Positions 17,680 to 25,471 of a stretch of DNA of 64,000 nt are shown one piece after another. The first letter of the stretch is position 1. Each line of letters starts with the position of its first letter. A model generated the notes under the pieces. That model saw nothing but the letters and a program-made list of their open reading frames with translations. It had not been told where the DNA came from and did not search any database. The DNA is from Pseudooceanicola marinus. GTDB taxonomy: Bacteria; Pseudomonadota; Alphaproteobacteria; Rhodobacterales; Rhodobacteraceae. A program made the position numbers and the translations under genes. The stretch is from positions 124,001 through 188,000 of the forward strand of contig NZ_PGTC01000024.1 of assembly GCF_002786295.1 (NCBI RefSeq), given 5' to 3'.

Positions 17680-18390
17680 CTAGCGGGCGAGGGTTTTCAA
17701 CAGGTTGCGAATTCGGTCATCTTCTCGTTCGAGAAAGCTCTGCCCCAGTTCATAGGCGCGCTGGACGGTGATCATACGCGCCACCTCCGAGACCGGGTTG
17801 ACGTTCGACGCCTCCAGGAAGCCCTGAAGCACGCGCGGCGCCTCGACCGCGTCGAAACCCTCGTCGGCGCGGAACATCGTGCCGCTTTCACGCTGCATCC
17901 GGTCGGCGGCCACAGGGCTGACGACCCCCAGCTGGCCCACCGGCTGACCGTCGGCGGTGATCGTCCCGTCCCGGCCCAGGCCGATCTCGGCAGCGGGGGG
18001 AATGAACAGCGGCGCGCCGCCGGCATCCAGCACCGGGTAGCCATCATGGGTGACCAGGTCGCCCGCGTTGGAGGTGGCGAAACTGCCCGCCCGGGTCAGC
18101 CGTTCGCCCTGCGGCGTCTGCACCAGGAAGAACCCGTCCCCCTCGATCGCGAAATCCAGCCGACCTCCCGTGGGCGTCAGCGTGCCCTGGGTGTATTCGA
18201 CCCAGCGGATATTGCCCTGCGCCATGGAGATCGACGGCCCGGCCTCAATCCCCTGCACATATTCGGAGAAGATCATCTCCTCGCTGCGGAACCCGGTGGT
18301 GGCGGCATTGGCGATGTTGTTGGCGATGATGTCCATCTCGCGCGACAGGCCCGAAAGGCGGGTCAGCGTGGTGTAGGTGGCGTTTTCCAT
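17680..18390 (-). CDS. flgF: flagellar proximal rod protein FlgF
   Basis: The 236-residue product starts MENATYTTLTRLSGLSREMD and has the rod/hook N-terminal IIANNIANAATTGFRSEEMIFSEY motif. The FAIEGDGFFLVQTPQGERLTRAGSF block and the C-terminal VARMITVQRAYELGQSFLE helix are typical of FlgF. FlgF is a rod subunit below FlgG. It is two bases downstream of fliQ and 31 bp upstream of flgG. Confidence 0.94.
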   Translation of the reverse strand: MENATYTTLTRLSGLSREMDIIANNIANAATTGFRSEEMIFSEYVQGIEAGPSISMAQGNIRWVEYTQGTLTPTGGRLDFAIEGDGFFLVQTPQGERLTRAGSFATSNAGDLVTHDGYPVLDAGGAPLFIPPAAEIGLGRDGTITADGQPVGQLGVVSPVAADRMQRESGTMFRADEGFDAVEAPRVLQGFLEASNVNPVSEVARMITVQRAYELGQSFLEREDDRIRNLLKTLAR

Positions 18391-18392
18391 GG

Positions 18393-18659
18393 TCAGCCTC
18401 CGGCGATCAGCGGGATCAGGTGGATCTGGAAGAAGGCGACGAGGGTCTGCGACATGAACCCCATCGACAGCCAGAAGACGACGACGATGGCCCCCAGTTT
18501 CGGCACGAAGGTCAGCGTCATTTCCTGCACCGAGGTCAGCGCCTGGAAGAGGCCGATCACCAGGCCGGTGACCAGGGCCACCGCCAGGATCGGAGTCGAG
18601 GTGATCACCGCAACCCAGAGCCCCTGGCGCAGGGCGTCGAAGAAGACCGTCTGGTCCAT
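18393..18659 (-). CDS. fliQ: flagellar export gate protein FliQ
   Basis: This 88-residue protein has two membrane helices (WVAVITSTPILAVALVTGLVIGLF and AIVVVFWLSMGFMSQTLVAFF) around the conserved FQALTSVQEMTLTFVPK loop. It is a subunit of the FliPQR export pore. In this cluster it is placed within the rod-gene unit between fliE and flgF, apart from fliP (1246) and fliR (12508), an arrangement known in Rhodobacterales. Confidence 0.95.
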   Translation of the reverse strand: MDQTVFFDALRQGLWVAVITSTPILAVALVTGLVIGLFQALTSVQEMTLTFVPKLGAIVVVFWLSMGFMSQTLVAFFQIHLIPLIAGG

Positions 18660-18677
18660 GCCATCCTCAGCCCCGCG

Positions 18678-18983
18678 TCACACGGGCATCCGCAGGATTT
18701 CCTGGTAGGCCTCGACCACCTTGTCGCGCACGGTCACCGCAGCTTCCACCGCCAGTTCCGTCTGCGCCAGGGCCTGGACCAGAGAGGTGGCGTCAGCCTT
18801 GCCGGCCATCGCGGCGCGGGCCACCTCCTCACCTTCGCGAAAGGTCTCGGCGAAGTCGCTTGTGACTTCGCCGAGCGTGGCGCCGAGACCCTTTCCGGGC
18901 CCCTGCTCCTCCCCCGGCGCGGGCAGCGTCGCGGGGCGTGCGGCCGCATATCTTTGCGCGGCGTTCAGGGCACGAATGTCCAT
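18678..18983 (-). CDS. fliE: flagellar hook-basal body adaptor FliE
   Basis: FliE joins the MS ring to the proximal rod. The 101-residue protein has the family's helical pattern: FAETFREGEEVARAAMAGKADATSLVQALAQTELAVEAAVTVRDKVVEAYQEILRMPV, closing with the conserved YQEILRMPV end. It sits between flgC and fliQ. An Ala/Pro-rich segment near residue 15 replaces the usual N-terminal region. Good AAGGAGG ribosome site upstream of the ATG. Confidence 0.94.
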   Translation of the reverse strand: MDIRALNAAQRYAAARPATLPAPGEEQGPGKGLGATLGEVTSDFAETFREGEEVARAAMAGKADATSLVQALAQTELAVEAAVTVRDKVVEAYQEILRMPV

Positions 18984-19006
18984 TCTGAACCTCCTTTATC
19001 GATCTT

Positions 19007-19396
19007 CTATCGACGTAACAGTTCGAGCAGCCCCGCGGACATTTGCCGCGCCTGGTCGAACACCTTCAGGTTCGCCTCGTAGCTGCGCTGTGCTTCACGC
19101 GCGTCGGCGATTTCGACCACCAGATCGACGTTCGATCCATCATAGTGGCCGGTTTCATCGGCCAGGGGATGCGCAGGATCGTAGATCCGCATCACCTCTG
19201 TCCGATCCAGTTGCACCCGTCCGGTGCGCACCTCGGAGATCCCCTCACCGCGGGCCGCGGCCTCGAAGGGGACGGTCTTGCGCCGGTAGCCCGGCGTATC
19301 TGCGTTGGCGATATTCTCGGACGTGTGGCGCAGACGCTGCGCCTGGGCACGCAGGCCGCTGGCCGAGACCGACATGGAATTCAGCAGCTCGCTCAT
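19007..19396 (-). CDS. flgC: flagellar proximal rod protein FlgC
   Basis: The 129-residue rod protein shows the N-terminal SVSASGLRAQAQRLRHTSENIANADTPGYRRK motif, the DPAHPLADETGHYDGSNVDLVVEIADA block specific to FlgC, and a C-terminal helix ending ARQMSAGLLELLRR. FlgC forms part of the proximal rod. It follows flgB with a two-base gap and shares its operon. Confidence 0.96.
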   Translation of the reverse strand: MSELLNSMSVSASGLRAQAQRLRHTSENIANADTPGYRRKTVPFEAAARGEGISEVRTGRVQLDRTEVMRIYDPAHPLADETGHYDGSNVDLVVEIADAREAQRSYEANLKVFDQARQMSAGLLELLRR

Positions 19397-19398
19397 CC

Positions 19399-19788
19399 TT
19401 ACCTCCGCCCGATGGACATGCGCATCAGGCTGAGACCGGAGCGATAGATCGCCAGGGCGCGGTCGTGCTGCGACTTCACTTCGACCGACTTCAGCATTTC
19501 GTTTTCAAGGGAGACGTTGTTGCCGTTGGGTTCGGCATAGCCATTCCGCTGGGGGCGGGTGATGGCGGTGGCCAGCCCCTCCGCGCCGTGCAGGTGGCGG
19601 GCACGGGAGGCCCGCATCGGCGTGGCCGGGACGCCGCCCTCGACAAGATCGACAAAGGGCACAACATCCCGCGCCTTGTAGTCGGGGGTATCGGCATTGG
19701 CCGTATTTCCGGCCACCACGTTCTGTCGCACGCCGGCATGGCGCGTCATGGCATCCGCCATGCGGAACACTTCCAGAGTTTCGAACAT
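19399..19788 (-). CDS. flgB: flagellar proximal rod protein FlgB
   Basis: The ATG at 19788 (MFETLEVFRMADAM) is preceded by a GAGGGAGAAG ribosome site, better than the in-frame ATG at 19815. The 129-residue protein has the rod motif RQNVVAGNTANADTPDYKARDVVPF and a C-terminal helix (LKSVEVKSQHDRALAIYRSGLSLMRMSIG). It is the first gene of the minus-strand unit flgB-flgC-fliE-fliQ-flgF-flgG-flgA-flgH-fliL2 and is divergent from fliI. The 85-bp divergent region has a TTAACC half-site but no full CtrA box. Confidence 0.94.
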   Translation of the reverse strand: MFETLEVFRMADAMTRHAGVRQNVVAGNTANADTPDYKARDVVPFVDLVEGGVPATPMRASRARHLHGAEGLATAITRPQRNGYAEPNGNNVSLENEMLKSVEVKSQHDRALAIYRSGLSLMRMSIGRR

Positions 19789-19873
19789 CGGGGCTTCTCC
19801 CTCGATTGGCTTCAATCAAGGCTTAACCCCGATTCCTTTAGAAATGGTTCGCAGCAGATGAAGGGATCGCACG

Positions 19874-21283
19874 ATGTCACAGAAGGTGCTGCACGGGGTC
19901 CGGGCAGAGATCGGCAACCTCTCCGCCGTTCGCCATGTCGGTCGGATCGAGGCGGTGGAACCCGAGGTCCTGCGCGTCACCGGCCTGGGCCGCTACGCGC
20001 GCCTGGGCGATATCCTGAAGGTGTTGCGCAGCGACGGAGGCGTGCTGCACGGGGAGGTCGTGCGCCTGGACCGCGAAGCGCTGACGGTCATGCCCGACGA
20101 CCGCACCGAGGGGGTTTCGCTGGGCGACCGTGTGGTGCTGCGCGGACCGCTGCGAATCGCCCCCGACGACAGCTGGATCGGTCGGGTGATCGACCCCCAT
20201 GGGCAGCCGCTGGACGGTCGCCCCATCCTCCCCGGGCGCCAGGCGCGCGGCTTGCAGGGGGATCCGCCGCCGCCCGCCGATCGGCGCGCCCTGGGGGATC
20301 GGCTGGAGACCGGAACGACAATCCTCAATACTCTCCTGCCCGTGGTTGAAGGGCAGCGCGTCGGCCTGTTTGCCGGCTCCGGCGTGGGCAAGTCGCGCCT
20401 GATGGGCCACCTGGCCAAGCGCATGCAGGCTGACGTGGCGGTGATCGCGCTGGTCGGGGAACGCGGGCGCGAGCTACGTGAGTTCACCGACAAGGTCCTG
20501 GGGCCCGAGGGGATGAAGCGCGCCGTGGTCGTCGCCGCCACCTCCGACCGTTCGGCGCTGGTGCGGCGGCGCTGCGCCTGGACGGCCATGGCCGTGGCGG
20601 AACACTTCCGCGATCAGGGCAAGCATGTGCTGCTTCTGGCCGATTCCATCACCCGTTTCGCCGAGGCGCACCGGGAGGTTGCCGTCGCGGGGGGGGAGCT
20701 GCCGGCCCTGCGCGGCTATCCCCCCTCGACCGCCTACCAGATCATGCAGCTGTGCGAGCGGGCCGGCCCCGGCGTGGTCGACAGCGGCACGATCACCGCT
20801 GTCTTGTCGGTGCTGGTCGCGGGCTCCGACATGGAGGAGCCGGTGGCCGATATTCTTCGGGGTGTTCTGGACGGTCATATCGTCATGGATCGCCAGATCG
20901 CCGAACGTGGCCGCTACCCGGCCATCGATCTGCTACGCTCGGTCTCCCGGTCTCTGCCCGAGGCCGCGACAGCGGAGGAAAACGCCCTGATCGCCGAGGC
21001 GCGCCACCTTCTATCGGCCTATGCCCGGTCCGAGATGATGGTCCAGGCCGGCCTCTATGTGCCTGGAAGCGATGCGGTTCTCGACCAGGCAATCCGCGCT
21101 TGGCCAGACCTCGATGCTTTCCTGGCGGAGGAAGAGGAGAACGGGATCCCCGGGTCCTTCAATCGGTTGCAATTGATCCTGCGCCGGTCAGCCGCCGGGC
21201 CGTCACGAGGGCCGGCGCAGAAAATGCGACCTCAGGGGCGGACCGATGCGGAGACGCCGAACCGGGTGCCGCGCACCGACTGA
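19874..21283 (+). CDS. fliI: flagellum-specific export ATPase FliI
   Basis: FliI is the cytoplasmic ATPase that helps feed substrates to the export gate. The 469-residue protein has Walker A GSGVGKSR at residues 168-175, the catalytic loop GERGRELREF, Walker B LLLADSITRFAEAHREVA and the family PPSTAYQIMQLCERAG segment. It is a single-gene plus-strand unit divergent from flgB. The last ~30 residues (Arg/Pro/Thr-rich) go beyond the usual FliI end. Confidence 0.96.
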   Translation: MSQKVLHGVRAEIGNLSAVRHVGRIEAVEPEVLRVTGLGRYARLGDILKVLRSDGGVLHGEVVRLDREALTVMPDDRTEGVSLGDRVVLRGPLRIAPDDSWIGRVIDPHGQPLDGRPILPGRQARGLQGDPPPPADRRALGDRLETGTTILNTLLPVVEGQRVGLFAGSGVGKSRLMGHLAKRMQADVAVIALVGERGRELREFTDKVLGPEGMKRAVVVAATSDRSALVRRRCAWTAMAVAEHFRDQGKHVLLLADSITRFAEAHREVAVAGGELPALRGYPPSTAYQIMQLCERAGPGVVDSGTITAVLSVLVAGSDMEEPVADILRGVLDGHIVMDRQIAERGRYPAIDLLRSVSRSLPEAATAEENALIAEARHLLSAYARSEMMVQAGLYVPGSDAVLDQAIRAWPDLDAFLAEEEENGIPGSFNRLQLILRRSAAGPSRGPAQKMRPQGRTDAETPNRVPRTD

Positions 21284-21345
21284 AGGGGTTCTGAACCGTC
21301 GGGAATGGGTCGCCTGTCACCACACCCTCCCGCGGGCCAGGTCCA

Positions 21346-22161
21346 TCAGCCCTGGCGCAGGCTCTTCATGAAGGAAAGGCTGCCTGCGAGAAGGGTCTGG
21401 GCGATCATACCGGGGGTCGTCGTCTGAATGTCGGCCACCTGAGCCCGGAGCAGGTAAGTGCGCACCAGTTTGTCGCGGTTCTCCTGTTCGGCGAAAGCCC
21501 GGGGGTCATCGGTCCCGATCAACTTCTCGGCCCGGTCGCGGAACACCTCCGCCTGCTGGTCCAGGTCGATCTGGCCGAAACTGCCGGGCAGGCCGAAGGC
21601 GGTTTCGAAAACCTTGCGAAGGGGCTGGTTGCCCATGATGCGGAACCACTGTGTATCCACCGAGGCGGTGCTGTCCGACAGCTCCTCCAGGACACGATCC
21701 GCATTCAGCGCCAGGCGCATGCTTTCATCCTGTTCGCCCACGGCGACCTCGAACTCCTGGCGGCGGAACTTCTCTGCGATTTCGGCCCCGAAGGTCGAGA
21801 TTTTTGTCTGTGGCGTGCCACGATCAAACAGGAAGGCATCGGAGAGCTCCTTGTAGCGGTCGTCGGAGAGCTTGTTTGCCAGTGATTTCTCGTCCAGCGT
21901 CCCCTCCTCCAGCAGCTTGCGGATGAAGAAACGATTGTCGATGTCGTCCTGCAGCCCGAAGGCCCCCAGCGCCACGCGCAACAGTCGGCGATCCTTGACC
22001 AGCTCCTCCGCGGTGGAAATCTTGCCGATATTCGCCTCGAAATACTCCGTATCCCGGGTCATCAGCGGCGACTTGTCGAAGGTCTGACGCTGACTTTCGT
22101 AGGTCCGTTCCAGGAAGGCGAAACCGGCATAGCCGGCGAAGGGGACAACAGGGGTGAACAT
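21346..22161 (-). CDS. DUF1217-family flagellar protein
   Basis: The ATG at 22161 overlaps the flbT stop (ATGA). The 271-residue product begins FTPVVPFAGYAGFAFLERTYESQRQ, followed by FEANIGKISTAEELVKDRRLLRVALGAFGLQDDIDNRFFIRKLLEEGT. This pattern is that of DUF1217 proteins, which in Rhodobacterales lie in flagellar clusters and are thought to be secreted or cell-surface flagellar components. The exact role is unknown. The C-terminus (MIAQTLLAGSLSFMKSLRQG) resembles the helical ends of axial proteins, which hints at export through the flagellar system; that is inference. Confidence 0.85.
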   Translation of the reverse strand: MFTPVVPFAGYAGFAFLERTYESQRQTFDKSPLMTRDTEYFEANIGKISTAEELVKDRRLLRVALGAFGLQDDIDNRFFIRKLLEEGTLDEKSLANKLSDDRYKELSDAFLFDRGTPQTKISTFGAEIAEKFRRQEFEVAVGEQDESMRLALNADRVLEELSDSTASVDTQWFRIMGNQPLRKVFETAFGLPGSFGQIDLDQQAEVFRDRAEKLIGTDDPRAFAEQENRDKLVRTYLLRAQVADIQTTTPGMIAQTLLAGSLSFMKSLRQG

Positions 22162-22565
22162 CAGTTTGGCCTCGCGTTCAGCAACCGTTCCTCCCGGGGC
22201 AGAAGACTGCGCAGGGCCTTCAGGCATTGGTAATACTGACCCTCCAGCACCGCATCAGTGGCATTGCCCAACAAGCTGCGACTGTCGGGGTCGGTCAGGA
22301 TCTGACTCAGCTCCTCAATCCGGCGCAGCAGCGGCAGGCGGGTGTCTTCGGCGCTGGCGTCGCCGGTCAGCACCAGCTGCGCGGCATAGCAGACGCGGCG
22401 TACGGGTGTCGTGGCCTCCTCCGGGTGGATCGCATCGCGGAGGCGCAGAATATTCACGTTGGGAGTAACGATATTCAGGCGCGACCGACGGTCGCCATTC
22501 TCGATCACCGCACCGTTGATCAGCACCCGCTCCTTCGGGGAGAGTTTCAGGACCAGCCCGCTCAT
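22161..22565 (-). CDS. flbT: flagellin post-transcriptional regulator FlbT
   Basis: The 134-residue protein has the FlbT pattern: LSPKERVLINGAVIENGDRRSRLNIVTPNVNILRLRDAIHPEEATTPVRRVCY, and a C-terminal helical half. In Caulobacter FlbT binds flagellin mRNA leader sequences and destabilises it when assembly is incomplete; related proteins act as activators in other species. It overlaps flaF upstream and the DUF1217 gene downstream by four bases each, so the three are coupled. Confidence 0.94.
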   Translation of the reverse strand: MSGLVLKLSPKERVLINGAVIENGDRRSRLNIVTPNVNILRLRDAIHPEEATTPVRRVCYAAQLVLTGDASAEDTRLPLLRRIEELSQILTDPDSRSLLGNATDAVLEGQYYQCLKALRSLLPREERLLNARPN

Positions 22566-22942
22566 GCGCCCGGTCCCCCGGCGCGCAGCCCGCGCATGAT
22601 GGCGGTGTTGACCTCGATCAGTGGTTTCAGATCGCCCTTGTCGTTCAGCACCTTGCGGCTGTGAGCAAAGGTGAATTCTGCCAGGTAGAATATGCGGGCG
22701 CGCAGCTCCTTCGGGAGGGTGTTGCCCTCCCCGGCCACATCGGCGGCCAGAATCGTCCAGAGCTGACGATTGTCCTGCACGGCACGGGCAATTTCGGGAA
22801 AACCGCTGCGGCGGTCGCGACGGGCGGCGGCGACGAGCCGGCGGGTGATGCGCGCGAAGACCTCGTACTCGACGCCGCGCGGGGTTCGCGTTGGCGTCGA
22901 GGCCTGCCCGTAGGCGCGCAAGGCTTGGGAATGTGCGGTCAC
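22562..22942 (-). CDS. flaF: flagellin biosynthesis regulator FlaF
   Basis: The 126-residue protein starts with GTG (AHSQALRAYGQ) with a GGAAGG site upstream. Family traits are EYEVFARITRRLVAAARRD, then NRQLWTILAADVAGEGNTLPKELRARIFYLAEFTFAHSRKVL. FlaF works opposite FlbT and is needed for flagellin translation or secretion in Caulobacter. It lies 82 bp downstream of the flagellin gene, with a strong hairpin in between. Confidence 0.93.
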   Translation of the reverse strand: MTAHSQALRAYGQASTPTRTPRGVEYEVFARITRRLVAAARRDRRSGFPEIARAVQDNRQLWTILAADVAGEGNTLPKELRARIFYLAEFTFAHSRKVLNDKGDLKPLIEVNTAIMRGLRAGGPGA

Positions 22943-22982
22943 GGCGGAACCTTCCAGTCAGGATACGGATGTCACGGAGGGA

Positions 22983-23008
22983 ACCGGGGGCGCCTGTGCG
23001 CCCCCGGT
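22983..23008 (-). terminator. 11-bp hairpin between flagellin and flaF
   Basis: ACCGGGGGCGC and GCGCCCCCGGT flank a four-base loop. It lies 17 bp after the flagellin stop and 41 bp before the flaF start. The following minus-strand bases have only a weak T content. It may partly terminate transcription or protect the 3' end of flagellin mRNA so that flagellin is made in excess over FlaF/FlbT. Confidence 0.65.
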
Positions 23009-23024
23009 CATCTCAGGCCTCCGC

Positions 23025-24308
23025 TTACTGGAAGAGCGACAGCAGAGTCTGCGGCGCCTGGTTGGCGATCGACATCGCCTGCACCGCCAGCTGTTGCTGC
23101 ACCTGAAGGGCCTGCAGGCGCGCCGACGCTTCTTCCATGTTGGCGTCCACCAGGGTGCCGATGCCCGACTTCAGGTTGTCGACCAGGGTCGAGATGAAGT
23201 CCGACTGGGTCTCGATCCGGCCCTGCACGGAACCGAAGGAGGCCGCGGCGTCGATCGAGGTTTGGATCATGCCCTCGATGTCGGCCAGGGCATTCTCGAC
23301 ACCCGTGTCGGTGGTCACGTCGATATTGGCCACTTCTTCCAGGCCGCCACCGATAGTCGTGTCCGCCGCGGCGTATTCGGTGACCGCGACAGAGATGTTA
23401 TCGCCGGTGACGCTGGAACCGGTGAAGGTGATCACGCCGGTGGTGGCGTTGAAGGTCGCGGCGACCGTCGAACGGTCATCGCCCATGGCTTCGGCAGCGT
23501 ACTTGTTGAACGCCTTCACCAAGCCTTCGCCCACGTCGGTGATCGTGTCCCCATCCCGCGCGACATACTTGATGTCGTTGGCGTCCGAGGTGTTCACACC
23601 GGTGGCGAAGTTGCCCGCACCGGCGCTGAGCGCGATCGAGAAGCCGGCCCCGGCCGAGACATCGTCGATGGTCACGGTGGTGGTCGGAGGCGTACCGGCG
23701 GCCGTCAGCGCCGTGGCAGTCGAATCGGCCGCACCGGTTAGGTTGTTGCTGGCCGCGGCAATGGCGGTGCCACTGACGGAGGAGGCCTCGGTGCCGAGGT
23801 CCTCCTTGGTCACTGCGATCTGGCCGACGGTCACGCCCGAGGAGGAGCGATCAAGCGACCCCAGCACGTTGACGGTGCCGGAGCCGGCCTCGGCCTCCTT
23901 GTTCGACAGCAGGTTCAGGCCGTTGAACTGCGCCGCCGAAACGGTGGCGCCGATCGAGTCGGCCAGGGCGTCGATGTCGGCCTGGATCTTGTCGCGGTCA
24001 ACGTTCTCCTCCTGGGCCGCGACGATCTTTTCCTTCATCTGGGTCAGAAGGTCGTTCACGGTTTCCGAAGCGGAGCGGGCAACGGCGACGGTGGATTCCC
24101 CCAGGCCCAGAGATTCGGAGATCCCCTTGAAGCCCGCCACATCGGATTCCATCACCTTGGAGATGGCCCAGACGGCCGAGTTGTCCTTGGCGTTGGCCAC
24201 CTTCTTGCCGGTGGAGATGTTCCCCTGCACCTGGGTCAGGTTCTTGTTCACATTGCTCAGGGTCTGCAGCGCGACCATGGCGCTGGTGTTCGTCAGAATG
24301 CTGGACAT
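23025..24308 (-). CDS. fliC: flagellin
   Basis: The 427-residue flagellin has the conserved D0/D1 N-terminus (LTNTSAMVALQTLSNVNKNL; NAKDNSAVWAISKVMESDV) and C-terminus (ARLQALQVQQQLAVQAMSIANQAPQTLLSLFQ). The variable centre (about 150-320) is Thr/Ala/Ser-rich and surface exposed. It has no signal peptide, as expected for flagellar export. A single flagellin gene is seen in the window. It is followed by flaF, flbT and the DUF1217 gene. An upstream CtrA-like direct repeat lies at 24534-24548. Confidence 0.97.
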   Translation of the reverse strand: MSSILTNTSAMVALQTLSNVNKNLTQVQGNISTGKKVANAKDNSAVWAISKVMESDVAGFKGISESLGLGESTVAVARSASETVNDLLTQMKEKIVAAQEENVDRDKIQADIDALADSIGATVSAAQFNGLNLLSNKEAEAGSGTVNVLGSLDRSSSGVTVGQIAVTKEDLGTEASSVSGTAIAAASNNLTGAADSTATALTAAGTPPTTTVTIDDVSAGAGFSIALSAGAGNFATGVNTSDANDIKYVARDGDTITDVGEGLVKAFNKYAAEAMGDDRSTVAATFNATTGVITFTGSSVTGDNISVAVTEYAAADTTIGGGLEEVANIDVTTDTGVENALADIEGMIQTSIDAAASFGSVQGRIETQSDFISTLVDNLKSGIGTLVDANMEEASARLQALQVQQQLAVQAMSIANQAPQTLLSLFQ

Positions 24309-24655
24309 GCGGTGTTCCTTTGGTCGTTGGGCGCTTTACGCCCGTTACACATCCCGCCCCCCACGGGACGGATCGAATGTCATTCTGACGGGTGCAGGCA
24401 CGCGGAACTTCGCGAGGTTGATCCCGATCACGGAGGTGCCACAATCAGCCGCCTGCCGATCAAGGGATCCCGCTCGCGGTTTCCCTGCCTGCGCCATCCC
24501 GAAGGATGCGAGGGGCAGAATGCGCGTCATTCCCTAACGCTTCCCTAACTGCGGCTCGGACCGTTTCGGGCATTTGAGACAAAACGAGGGGACTTTCCCG
24601 GACCTCCCGTGGCGGACGGCCCGCCGGGGCGCGCCATCCCTTGGCCGAAACAGGC
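24309..24655. other. 347-bp flagellin upstream region
   Basis: This contains the flagellin leader and promoter. The only pattern I can point to is a 9-bp direct repeat TTCCCTAAC at 24530-24538 and 24541-24549. No coding frame is convincing. Confidence 0.5.
24534..24548 (-). promoter_or_regulatory. CtrA-like box TTAG-N7-TTAG upstream of flagellin
   Basis: On the minus strand the bases read TTAGGGAAGCGTTAG, with one mismatch in each half of TTAA-N7-TTAA. It arises from a 9-bp repeat with 11-bp period. It lies about 226 bp upstream of the flagellin ATG, farther than typical, so it may be an upstream element or chance. Confidence 0.35.
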
Positions 24656-25015
24656 TCAAGCGCGCTTTTCCAGTTTGTTGTCATGCTGTTGCAGCAGAGC
24701 GGACTTGCGCCCGGTCCGGTCGTAGGTCTCCAGCGTGTTGCGGATTTTTCGCAGGGTAGAAAACCGGTTCGCCACGGTTCGGATCCCCCGCAGTGCCCCG
24801 TCCAGAAGGGCCTGATTGCGCTGCGCCTTGCCGCGCAACGGCTGCAACCGCTCCGGCGTCATGTCATTGAGCGCGTTCAACTGGTCGATCAGCGTCTCCT
24901 TCGCCTCTAGCAGGCCGGGCAGCGCCTCCAACCGGCCCGCGGTCAGCACCGCGCGCTCCTGGTCCAGCAGCGCGTCCAGTTCGTCGATCAGCGCTTGATG
25001 CGGATCATGGGTCAT
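24656..25015 (-). CDS. FlgN-like flagellar export chaperone
   Basis: The 119-residue helical protein (LIDELDALLDQERAVLTAGRLEALPGLLEAKETLIDQLNAL) has the FlgN pattern: a long helix with paired Leu and an acidic surface, then RNQALLDGALRGIRTVANRFSTLRKIRNTLETYDRTG. FlgN is the chaperone for hook-associated proteins FlgK and FlgL, which are not in this window. The start overlaps the stop of the rod-binding gene by four bases. Confidence 0.82.
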   Translation of the reverse strand: MTHDPHQALIDELDALLDQERAVLTAGRLEALPGLLEAKETLIDQLNALNDMTPERLQPLRGKAQRNQALLDGALRGIRTVANRFSTLRKIRNTLETYDRTGRKSALLQQHDNKLEKRA

Positions 25016-25359
25016 CGGGTCGTCTCCTTCGTCAGGGAATCGTAGAGGGTTTTTGCCAGGCCGATACCACCGGCCTCGACCATCGCGCGGGCCTGTTCCT
25101 CGCGTAGGAACGAGGCGAACTGATCCTCCCCCGCGCCGCCGCCGAACTGTTCGGGCGTGCGGCCCAGACCGGCAGATTTCAGCATCTCGGTCAGGAAGCC
25201 CGTTTCCAGATCGCGGGCGGCCCGCCACAGCGGGCCGTCGCGCGGCGCCGCACCCGGGGGTCCGGGCAACGATTCGGAGGACGGCGTGAAACGCGAGGCG
25301 GGAGACGGCAGGGGGGACGGTCTGCCCACAAAGGGCAGAACGGACAGGGGGTCGGGCAT
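25012..25359 (-). CDS. FlgJ-like rod-binding protein
   Basis: ATG at 25359 is preceded by GGAGGA seven bases away. The 115-residue protein has a Pro/Ser-rich start and a FlgJ N-terminal-type domain: LWRAARDLETGFLTEMLKSAG, then DQFASFLREEQARAMVEAGGIGLAKTLYDSL. This rod-binding domain caps or scaffolds rod assembly. The peptidoglycan hydrolase domain of enteric FlgJ is absent, as in most alphaproteobacteria. It forms a two-gene unit with the flgN-like gene, divergent from fliK. Confidence 0.84.
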   Translation of the reverse strand: MPDPLSVLPFVGRPSPLPSPASRFTPSSESLPGPPGAAPRDGPLWRAARDLETGFLTEMLKSAGLGRTPEQFGGGAGEDQFASFLREEQARAMVEAGGIGLAKTLYDSLTKETTR

Positions 25360-25409
25360 CACGACATCCTCCAATTTGATCGAGTTTCCCCGAAAATGGT
25401 CCTGCACCG

Positions 25410-25424
25410 GTAAAGATGCGGTAA
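25410..25424. promoter_or_regulatory. CtrA-like box TTAC-N7-TTAC between flgJ-like and fliK
   Basis: The plus strand reads GTAAAGATGCGGTAA, i.e. TTAC-N7-TTAC on the other strand. It lies 51 bp upstream of the flgJ-like ATG and 48 bp upstream of the fliK ATG. It keeps TTA-N8-TTA but not the final A in either half. Weak evidence alone; it gains weight from the parallel at 5129. Confidence 0.33.
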
Positions 25425-25471
25425 CCGGAGTTGAGACAGGATGGGGACACGGAAGAAATCCGGAGGTTGCC

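Noticed and set aside
19833..19840. TTAACCCC half-site between flgB and fliI
   Set aside because: No second TTAA-like half at the right spacing, so not counted as a CtrA box.
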